Assembly (NCBI GenBank): GCA_964495465.1
Contig: CAZBWE010000076.1
Coordinates: 1-10,343, forward strand
Length of the DNA stretch: 10,343 bases
DNA from: CAZBWE01 sp964495465
GTDB taxonomy: Bacteria > Planctomycetota > Phycisphaerae > Sedimentisphaerales > Anaerobacaceae
Direction of reading: 5' to 3'
Below are positions 1 through 5,625 of the stretch, one piece after another (positions within the stretch are counted from its first letter, which is position 1; the number at the start of each line of letters is the position of its first letter). The position numbers and the translations under genes were made by a program. A model generated the notes under the pieces. That model was not told the origin of the DNA. It searched no databases and saw only the letters and a list, made by a program, of their open reading frames with translations.

Positions 1-501
1 GGGCCGGCGATATTCAGGCAGGAAAGGGCGGGCAAAAATGGCAAGCCGTTTGTCTTTTATAAGTTTCGCACAATGAAAGTTGGTGTTGAGTTGTTTGGGC
101 CAAGCCCTAAGTCTGGTGATGACCCGCGGCTCACGAAGGTTGGCAAGTTCCTGCGGGAATATTCTCTTGACGAATTGCCACAATTGTTTAATATATTGAA
201 AGGAGAAATGAGCATAGTTGGGCCTCGTCCGTTGTATCTTTCACAGATGGCTGAATGGAGTGAGCGGCAAAAAAAGCGTCTTCTTGTCAAGCCGGGCCTG
301 ACCGGGCTGGCGCAAATATCAGGGCGGGGAGAACTGACACGGGAAGAGAAGCTTGAACTCGATGTAAAATATGTGGAGGAGGCGGGTTTTTGGACCGATA
401 TCAAAGTAGTCCTGAAGACCATTGCCCTGGTGTTTAGAAGGAGAAGTATTTATGAAAAAAGGTATTCCCAATCCGAATATACACGAGGTCAAGCCGAATA
501 A
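1..501 (+). CDS. Bacterial sugar transferase (undecaprenyl-phosphate phosphoglycosyl transferase), 5' truncated
   Basis: This is the C-terminal part (166 codons) of a monotopic phosphoglycosyl transferase. These membrane enzymes transfer a sugar phosphate from a nucleotide sugar to undecaprenyl phosphate, the first committed step of many exopolysaccharide, O-antigen or glycoprotein pathways. The frame is open from base 1, so the start lies outside the window; the first internal ATG at 73 is not the start because conserved sequence (GPAIFRQERAG, then FVFYKFRTM) precedes it. The family's catalytic Asp-Glu pair is in SLDELPQL (D codon 169-171), followed by MSIVGPRPL and KPGLTGLAQISGRGE. A C-terminal amphipathic region ends near LKTIALVFRRR. 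Without the N-terminus I cannot tell a short PglC-like protein from the C-terminal domain of a longer WbaP/WcaJ-like one. The radical SAM gene follows after 37 bases on the same strand, so the two may be cotranscribed. The family call is secure; the sugar is unknown. Confidence 0.93.
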   Translation, partial: GPAIFRQERAGKNGKPFVFYKFRTMKVGVELFGPSPKSGDDPRLTKVGKFLREYSLDELPQLFNILKGEMSIVGPRPLYLSQMAEWSERQKKRLLVKPGLTGLAQISGRGELTREEKLELDVKYVEEAGFWTDIKVVLKTIALVFRRRSIYEKRYSQSEYTRGQAE

Positions 502-527
502 TATATGAAGATGTAAACAAGAAATTC

Positions 528-535
528 GAGGAGGT
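528..535 (+). promoter_or_regulatory. Strong Shine-Dalgarno of the KamA-like gene
   Basis: GAGGAGGT lies three bases before the ATG at 539, a near-perfect match to the anti-Shine-Dalgarno, with the GGAGG core about five bases from the start codon. It fixes the start of the radical SAM gene and suggests efficient translation. Confidence 0.75.
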
Positions 536-538
536 CAA

Positions 539-1657
539 ATGGAAAGTAAAAGAACTAATAAAGTAAAATACATCACAAAGATAGAACAATTGGAGCATTT
601 AAGCGAACAGGAGAAAAAAGAGTTACAAAAAGTTACCGAAAAATTCGCATTTCGCAGTAATGACTATTACCTGTCACTTATTGACTGGGATGACCCGAAC
701 GACCCGATACGCTCTATAATAATACCTCATATTCGCGAGCTTGATGAGTGGGGCCAGCTTGATCCCTCGAATGAAAAGGCCTACACGGTTATGCCCGGTC
801 TGGAGCACAAATATCATTCTACGGTGCTTCTTTTAGTATGCAACGTGTGTGACGGCATATGTCGTTATTGTTTTCGAAAGCGAGTTTTCATAAAATCACA
901 AAAGGAATATTTGAGTGACCTGCCGGCGGTAATACAGTATATAAGGCAGCATACCGAGATAACCAACATCCTTTTGAGTGGTGGTGACCCTTTGTCATTG
1001 GCGACATCCAAGCTCGAAAGCATTGTTCGACAACTAAGGGAAATTGACCATATCTATATAATCCGTATAGGGACAAAAGTGCCTATATTTAATCCATATC
1101 GGATTATTGGTGATCCTTATTTGCCGCAGATGATAGAAAAGTACAGCACTGAAAACAAGAAAATATATGTGATGACACATTATATTCACCCGCTGGAATT
1201 GACGGATGTTTCGGTTCGGGCAATTCACATTTTGCAAAAGGCAGGTGCCATAATTGCAAACCAGATGCCATTGATACGAGGAGTGAATGACAATCCTCAT
1301 ATCCTGGCTGATTTATTGGCGAAGCTTTCTTTTATTGGGGCAGTCCCTTATTATATTTTCCAGTGCCGTCCGGCTTTGGGTAATAAGGCCTATACAGTAC
1401 CCATCGAAGAAGGATATGAGATTATTGAGCAGGCTAAGTCGATGGTATCAGGGCTGGCCAAAAGAGCCAGATTTGTAATGTCACATTCGAGCGGCAAGAT
1501 TGAAATTATTGGCTTGACCGAAGATTGTATTCATCTTAGATACCTGCGGGCCGCGAACGACCGGGACAGCGGTCGTTACCTGTTCCTTAGACGCAATCCG
1601 CAGGCCTGCTGGCTCGATGATTATGATGAGGTTATCAAAGAATTTCCAGCTAACTAA
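539..1657 (+). CDS. KamA-family radical SAM / PLP enzyme (lysine 2,3-aminomutase-like)
   Basis: This 372-residue protein belongs to the lysine 2,3-aminomutase (KamA/EpmB/AblA) radical SAM family, whose members move an amino group between adjacent carbons using a 5'-deoxyadenosyl radical and pyridoxal phosphate. The [4Fe-4S] motif CxxxCxxC is at C104, C108 and C111. The SAM-binding GGDP is at 148-151, NQMPLIRGVND at 241-251 and YYIFQC at 271-276. SHSSGK at 315-320 aligns with the PLP-lysine motif of KamA, making K320 the likely Schiff-base lysine. True lysine 2,3-aminomutases (about 416 residues) carry an Asp seven residues before that lysine; here the position is V313. The Asp of GVND is kept (D251). 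The substrate may therefore not be lysine, and it may be a protein or another amino acid. The sugar transferase is 37 bases upstream on the same strand; a role in polysaccharide decoration is only a guess. The family is secure, the reaction is not. Confidence 0.9.
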   Translation: MESKRTNKVKYITKIEQLEHLSEQEKKELQKVTEKFAFRSNDYYLSLIDWDDPNDPIRSIIIPHIRELDEWGQLDPSNEKAYTVMPGLEHKYHSTVLLLVCNVCDGICRYCFRKRVFIKSQKEYLSDLPAVIQYIRQHTEITNILLSGGDPLSLATSKLESIVRQLREIDHIYIIRIGTKVPIFNPYRIIGDPYLPQMIEKYSTENKKIYVMTHYIHPLELTDVSVRAIHILQKAGAIIANQMPLIRGVNDNPHILADLLAKLSFIGAVPYYIFQCRPALGNKAYTVPIEEGYEIIEQAKSMVSGLAKRARFVMSHSSGKIEIIGLTEDCIHLRYLRAANDRDSGRYLFLRRNPQACWLDDYDEVIKEFPAN

Positions 1658-1731
1658 ACGTAGCGTTCCTATGGAAGGGGATAATGCAGTTGTTTTTTTA
1701 GCTAAATTTGAATATATTGTCGTTGATTTAT

Positions 1732-1756
1732 ACCCCCGTTTTCACCGGGGGTTATT
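1732..1756 (+). terminator. Candidate intrinsic terminator or leader hairpin
   Basis: A 7-bp stem, ACCCCCG (1732-1738) with CGGGGGT (1746-1752), encloses a 7-base loop TTTTCAC and is followed by a short, interrupted T stretch (TATTTCTT). It lies 75 bases after the KamA-like stop and only 25 bases before the next start. It may end the upstream transcript. If transcription of the next gene begins before it, it would instead sit in that gene's leader. The T tract is poor, so the call is moderate. Confidence 0.45.
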
Positions 1757-1777
1757 TCTTGCCCGTAAAAAGAAGCG

Positions 1778-3025
1778 ATGGTAAGGCATATTAAAATTTC
1801 AGGTAGAAAGGCCATAATTTTCCTGTTGATTGTCTTTTGCTGCAAAGATGGATTTGCGCTGGAAGCTGATGAGATTCTGGTAGTCGCAAACAAGGACATC
1901 GCGGCATCTATGCGGATTGCTAATTACTACTGCTCGAAGCGGGGTGTGCCGGAAGATAATATCCTTGCCCTGTCTTTAGGGACGAAGCTGAAAGATACAA
2001 TTACAAGAGAGGATTATGAAAGATTGCTTGCGGGGCCGATTCGTAAAGAATTGCTCACTAAAAAAAAGCCCGGCCAAGTCCGGTGCCTGCTGATGATATA
2101 CGGTGTGCCGTATAAAGTGGGAGGCCGAGGGCCGTTAAAAAATCAGCAGGATAAGCTCGAAAAGCTGAAAGAATCAGCAGAGCAGGAGAAGAAAAAGATT
2201 GAAAGCTTCAAGCAGAATGGCCAGACAGATTCAACCGAATACAGGCAGAGCAGTTATAAACTGACACAACTGCAATCCGAGATTGATTGTATCGAGGGCA
2301 AAGAGACAAACGCATCTGTTGACAGCGAATTGTCAATGGTGCCGGATACAAGCTATGAGCTGTATCGGTGGCAGCCGAATATGCTCAAAGGCGGCGTGCC
2401 GGGTTTAAGTCTTAATACGCTTATGGTCAGCCGGCTCGATGGGCCAAATTATGAGATAGCCAAAGGGCTAATTGACAAGGCGATAGCGGCAGAGAAGACG
2501 GGATTAAAAGGCATCGCTTACTTCGATTCGCGGGGTATTGTAAAGGAAGATTTATACGGTCAATATGACCAGTCTTTGCGTGACCTGGCAGTGATTACAA
2601 GGTTGCAAACAGAAATGCCTGTTGAAGAGGAACAAACAGAGGAGCTATTCCTGCCTGGGGCGTGTCCTCAGACCGCCATTTATTGCGGCTGGTATAGTTT
2701 GAAGAAATATGTCGATGCCTTCGATTTTGTCGATGGTGCGGTAGGATATCATATTTCGAGCTGGGAGGCAATCGACCTTCATGACCCAAACAGCAGCCAG
2801 TGGTGCCCGGCGATGCTCACTGATGGTATAACAGCGACTCTTGGTGCGGTAGCCGAGCCGTATCTTCATTCATTTCCGAAGCCGAAACAATTTTTCCTGG
2901 AATTATATAAGGGCAGCTGTCTTGTTGAGGCATACTACCGAATAAAGCCGTTTAATTCGTGGCAGCTGGTCCTGCTCGGCGACCCGCTCTACAGGCCTTT
3001 CAAAAAGGCCACCGAGAGAAATTAA
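1778..3025 (+). CDS. TIGR03790-family secreted protein of unknown function
   Basis: The function of this 415-residue protein is unknown. The N-terminus has basic residues, a hydrophobic core (KAIIFLLIVF, 11-20) and a likely cleavage after GFA at 25-27, so it should be exported. The mature start (DEILVVANKD, then MRIANYYCSKRGVPEDNIL and ITREDYERLL), LLMIYGVPYKV at 105-114 and the C-terminal DPNSSQWCPAMLTDG and LLGDPLYRP fit what I remember of TIGR03790. That family has been reported as confined to genomes carrying exosortase. Residues about 119-176 form a Lys/Glu/Gln-rich helical insertion, probably a coiled coil, between two conserved blocks. The ATG at 1778 is kept because the signal peptide depends on it; the ribosome site is weak (AGAAG). 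A hairpin lies just upstream. The gene converges on the VanZ gene with overlapping stops. It may act in cell-surface assembly near the EPS genes, by inference only. Confidence 0.8.
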   Translation: MVRHIKISGRKAIIFLLIVFCCKDGFALEADEILVVANKDIAASMRIANYYCSKRGVPEDNILALSLGTKLKDTITREDYERLLAGPIRKELLTKKKPGQVRCLLMIYGVPYKVGGRGPLKNQQDKLEKLKESAEQEKKKIESFKQNGQTDSTEYRQSSYKLTQLQSEIDCIEGKETNASVDSELSMVPDTSYELYRWQPNMLKGGVPGLSLNTLMVSRLDGPNYEIAKGLIDKAIAAEKTGLKGIAYFDSRGIVKEDLYGQYDQSLRDLAVITRLQTEMPVEEEQTEELFLPGACPQTAIYCGWYSLKKYVDAFDFVDGAVGYHISSWEAIDLHDPNSSQWCPAMLTDGITATLGAVAEPYLHSFPKPKQFFLELYKGSCLVEAYYRIKPFNSWQLVLLGDPLYRPFKKATERN

Positions 3026-3753
3026 GACAGTTGTCTCGGTTTGTGAAGCAGGCCAATCAGACTAACTAATAAAAAAGCGGTTAAGATTCCTGAACCGGCA
3101 ATAACTACATCCTTTGCAACAATTTCTTTGCCGAGAATAGAGGAAACTATTTTTACAATCAGCAAAAATCCTGTCGGCAGTGCCAAACTTGTTACAAGCC
3201 ATTTTCCCCCTTGGGCTTTTGGTAAAAGATAACGGTGTATATATTGAATCCATACAACGGTGAAAAAACCATATGCGAAAAAGTGAAACATTGCGTTTGT
3301 GATTGGCATCAGGTCCGTAAGATTTGCTTTCGCAATGTTAGTTAAAGTAAAGATGGCAATGCCCACAACTACAAGCAACGCCAGCCAAAAGTTCAAAAGC
3401 GAACACAGAATCATACCTGTAAGCATCCCCACTAAATTTGCGACATAGTCCCTGATATCACAGGTGCGAGCTGCCATACAGTCCTGAAGCAGTTCATCAA
3501 CAATTCCATAACCGGCTATTACTAAAAGTACCCACCAGGCCGAGGCTCTGTGCCAATTTACCTTTCGGTTGGGATTTAATGCGTACCAGAGCAGAAAAAC
3601 CAGAATCAAATAAGCAATGAAGTGAACACCTTTATCGGATACATTGGCCCTGCGAACCAGTTGGGGGATGGGTATATGTACAAGGATAAAAAGAGCAGGC
3701 CAATAAAGAACCAATGCCCCTATAGTTAGCTTTTGCTGCCAGGATGAAGCCAT
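3022..3753 (-). CDS. VanZ-like family integral membrane protein with a duplicated half
   Basis: This 243-residue polytopic membrane protein matches VanZ-like signatures in its first half: SDKGVHFIAY at 39-48, then DELLQ at 86-90, IRDYVANLVG at 100-109 and a following helix. VanZ homologues are named for a teicoplanin-resistance gene, but their biochemistry is unclear; many are found in polysaccharide or exosortase loci. The second half (about 150-235) looks like a diverged repeat of the first: HFFAY at 157-161 matches HFIAY at 44-48, and D215, G222, L224, T225 and S231 match D102, G109, L111, T112 and S118, all at an offset of 113. The second copy lacks the DELLQ residues. The gene is convergent with the TIGR03790 gene; both stops lie within the four bases TTAA. 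The start ATG at 3753 has only a weak GGGGT upstream. No antibiotic-resistance role should be inferred from the family name. Confidence 0.85.
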   Translation of the reverse strand: MASSWQQKLTIGALVLYWPALFILVHIPIPQLVRRANVSDKGVHFIAYLILVFLLWYALNPNRKVNWHRASAWWVLLVIAGYGIVDELLQDCMAARTCDIRDYVANLVGMLTGMILCSLLNFWLALLVVVGIAIFTLTNIAKANLTDLMPITNAMFHFFAYGFFTVVWIQYIHRYLLPKAQGGKWLVTSLALPTGFLLIVKIVSSILGKEIVAKDVVIAGSGILTAFLLVSLIGLLHKPRQLS

Positions 3754-3815
3754 TGAGACCCCAATATGCTATATTTCTATTACCGATTTTTTTTATCATC
3801 GGCAATCTAAGTGCG

Positions 3816-3874
3816 TATAATGAGTGATATGCTTAAAAATAAAGTTTAATATAGGACGAGATTATGTGTATAAT
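3816..3874 (+). promoter_or_regulatory. Possible promoter region with two TATAAT boxes
   Basis: Two perfect TATAAT hexamers occur at 3816-3821 and 3869-3874, upstream of the nitroreductase/DJ-1 gene that starts at 3927. The first has TTATCA (3793-3798) 17 bases upstream, a 4/6 match to TTGACA; the second has no good -35. The region is AT-rich, so chance matches are possible. If either is used, the leader would be about 45-100 bases. Confidence 0.35.
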
Positions 3875-3911
3875 ATGAGTAGATTATGTTTTGCCATTTC
3901 AGAGTCAATTT

Positions 3912-3917
3912 GGAGGT
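3912..3917 (+). promoter_or_regulatory. Shine-Dalgarno that sets the start at 3927
   Basis: GGAGGT lies nine bases before the ATG at 3927. The longer frame could begin at 3891, but that ATG has no comparable site, and starting there would put 12 extra residues before the signal peptide. This favours 3927. Confidence 0.7.
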
Positions 3918-3926
3918 TTGATAAAA

Positions 3927-5171
3927 ATGAAACGTCTAACAATTTTTGCATTAGTAGCCGGTTTTGTAACTCTTTGTCTCGCTCAGAGCAGGACTGCGAC
4001 CCCGATACGCAGAAATGCCCGGGTGTCTCAACGAAAGATAATACAGCTTACTGAGCCGAAGCTGAAAGGTTCGGTTAGCTTGGAAGAGGCACTGGCTAAG
4101 CGGCGGAGCGTGCGTAAGTTTACCGGCGAGGCGCTGAAGCCAAACCAGGTTAGCCAGTTGGCCTGGGCGGGTCAGGGCATAACAGAGCCGCAAGGGGGGC
4201 TGCGAACGGCGCCGTCTGCAGGAGCGATCTATCCGATAGAATTATATTTTGCTAATGAAGAGGGATTGTTTGTTTACCTGCCGGAACAACACAGTCTGGA
4301 ACAAGTTATAGAGCAGGATGTTCGCAGCGATTTGGCGACAACAGCTTCTACGCCGGAGTCGGTTGCCAATGCTGCGTGCGATATTATTGTTGCCGGCTCT
4401 GCAAGGAAACTTATGACCCAGTTCCGCGATAAGGCCAGAACATTTATGTTATTGGAGGCGGGGCACGTTGCACAAAATATCCAACTGCAGGCGGTATGTT
4501 TGGATTTGGGCTCTGTTCCGGTTGGTGAATTTGATGAAAAGGGCGTTAACAGGATTTGTCGGCTGCCGAGGAACCTGGAGCCGATTTATATAATATGTGT
4601 TGGTTACCCTGCGGCTGAGCAGACACCGGCCGCAGGCTCAGAGCAAAGTTATGCCGCTGCGAAGAAAGCGGTACTTATTGCCGCAAGGGAGAATTTCCGG
4701 GATGAAGAGCTTTTTGATACGAAGCATGTTCTTGAATCTGCTGGAGTTCAAACCGTTATAGCGAGCTCAAGGATAGGTATTATAAGGGGTATGCTTGGAA
4801 ATACGGCAGAGGCGCAGATTACATTGAATCAGTTGAGGGTTGACGACTTCGATGCGATAATCTTCGTAGGCGGTAGCGGCGCAGTTGAGTATTTTGATAA
4901 CCCTGTTGCTTTAGATATCGCCCGCACAGCGGCAGCCAAGAGGAAAGTCGTAGCGGCAATCTGTATCGCGCCTACAGTATTGGCCAATTCGGGCATTCTG
5001 ACGGGTGTCCGGGCCACCAGCTTTCTGTCCGAGCGGGAGCGGCTTATACGAGCCGGCGCTCTATACAGCGGTGCTCCGGTTGAAAGAGACAGGTTTATAA
5101 TAACCGCCACCGACCCGACTGTTGCGGTTTCGTTCGGCCAGGCAATTGCGGACGCCCTCGCAGGAAGATAA
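3927..5171 (+). CDS. Exported SagB-type nitroreductase fused to a DJ-1/PfpI domain
   Basis: This 414-residue protein has two enzyme-like domains behind a signal peptide. Residues 1-19 (MKRLTIFALV, then a hydrophobic run ending LCLA) look like a Sec signal cleaved after A19. Residues about 48-228 are a SagB/ThcOx-type FMN nitroreductase: RRSVRKF at 59-65, TAPSAGAIYPIELY at 94-107, LEAGHVAQNIQLQA at 176-189 and VGYPA at 225-229. SagB proteins oxidise azolines in peptide toxins, but many stand-alone homologues have unknown substrates. Residues about 245-412 are DJ-1/PfpI-like: an acidic FRDEEL at 257-262, IIFVGGSGAVEY at 311-322, and the nucleophile elbow AAICIAP at 343-349 with C346 as the expected reactive cysteine. 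No peptide-precursor or YcaO partner is visible nearby. The gene is monocistronic here, between a divergent VanZ gene and a convergent small membrane gene. A secreted redox or stress role is inference. Confidence 0.88.
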   Translation: MKRLTIFALVAGFVTLCLAQSRTATPIRRNARVSQRKIIQLTEPKLKGSVSLEEALAKRRSVRKFTGEALKPNQVSQLAWAGQGITEPQGGLRTAPSAGAIYPIELYFANEEGLFVYLPEQHSLEQVIEQDVRSDLATTASTPESVANAACDIIVAGSARKLMTQFRDKARTFMLLEAGHVAQNIQLQAVCLDLGSVPVGEFDEKGVNRICRLPRNLEPIYIICVGYPAAEQTPAAGSEQSYAAAKKAVLIAARENFRDEELFDTKHVLESAGVQTVIASSRIGIIRGMLGNTAEAQITLNQLRVDDFDAIIFVGGSGAVEYFDNPVALDIARTAAAKRKVVAAICIAPTVLANSGILTGVRATSFLSERERLIRAGALYSGAPVERDRFIITATDPTVAVSFGQAIADALAGR

Positions 5172-5337
5172 ATATATGCTGAAAGGTGAGATTTGCAGTA
5201 GAAGCCGGAAGCTGCACCTGTTATTTGTCCGTTATATCCGAGCATGAGCTTACCTTTCGCGCTAAGCCGGCAACGCCGGAGGACACTCTTGGCTGGAGCA
5301 GGCTATCGGGAAAGGTTAATCAACGGTATGTTTCACC

Positions 5338-5580
5338 TCATCCTATAATCACAAGGACAATGTAGGGAACGAGGTTGAAGAATATGACAAAAATCTTGTA
5401 TAATCCGACGAAGGAACAGACTATTACGTTGAATGCTTCTCTTGAGATAGAAAAAAATCTGTGGTTCATCCGGTAGGAGAAATCAGCCAAAAAGATACAC
5501 ATAAGGGAAGACAGAATAAGCAGTCCCCCGTTTATAATCGTGCACCACCAAAAGAACGCTTTGAGAGTAACGATATTCAT
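5338..5580 (-). CDS. Small two-helix membrane protein (DUF6868-like)
   Basis: This 80-residue protein has two predicted membrane helices, about 8-33 and 52-79, separated by a basic, aromatic segment (YRMNHRFFSISRE). The sequence around FFWWCTIIN and the NLVPYIVL ending resemble what I remember of DUF6868, an uncharacterised family; I hold that assignment loosely. The start at 5580 is preferred to the longer frame from 5607 because AAGGAGA precedes it at proper spacing and the extra nine residues are charged and poorly suited to the family start. It lies 45 bases downstream of nadE on the same strand and is probably cotranscribed. Function is unknown. Confidence 0.7.
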   Translation of the reverse strand: MNIVTLKAFFWWCTIINGGLLILSSLMCIFLADFSYRMNHRFFSISREAFNVIVCSFVGLYKIFVIFFNLVPYIVLVIIG

Positions 5581-5586
5581 AATAAT

Positions 5587-5593
5587 TCTCCTT
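5587..5593 (-). promoter_or_regulatory. Shine-Dalgarno that sets the start at 5580
   Basis: Read on the minus strand, AAGGAGA lies six bases before the ATG at 5580-5578. It supports this start over the upstream ATG at 5607. Confidence 0.65.
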
Positions 5594-5625
5594 TTTTCTA
5601 TGAACAATGAACTACGAACCTTCTC

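Noticed and set aside
73..501. Treating the sugar transferase as a complete 142-residue protein starting at the ATG at 73.
   Set aside because: The frame is open upstream to base 1 and that sequence is conserved in the family, so the gene is truncated by the window edge.
3022..3753. Glycopeptide antibiotic resistance, suggested by the VanZ name.
   Set aside because: VanZ-like proteins are widespread and mostly unrelated to resistance; no vanHAX-type genes are present.
3783..3802. CCGAT...ATCGG with a T-rich loop, considered as a terminator or operator.
   Set aside because: Only five pairs with a 10-base loop and located between divergent genes, where a terminator is not expected.
3927..5171. 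A thiazole/oxazole-modified peptide gene cluster, suggested by the SagB-like domain.
   Set aside because: No YcaO cyclodehydratase, precursor peptide or transporter of that type is visible, and the protein carries a signal peptide.
5186..5365. A 59-codon GTG-started open frame between the nitroreductase/DJ-1 gene and the small membrane gene, running into the latter on the opposite strand.
   Set aside because: No ribosome site, no recognisable domain, and overlap with a better-supported gene; most likely chance.
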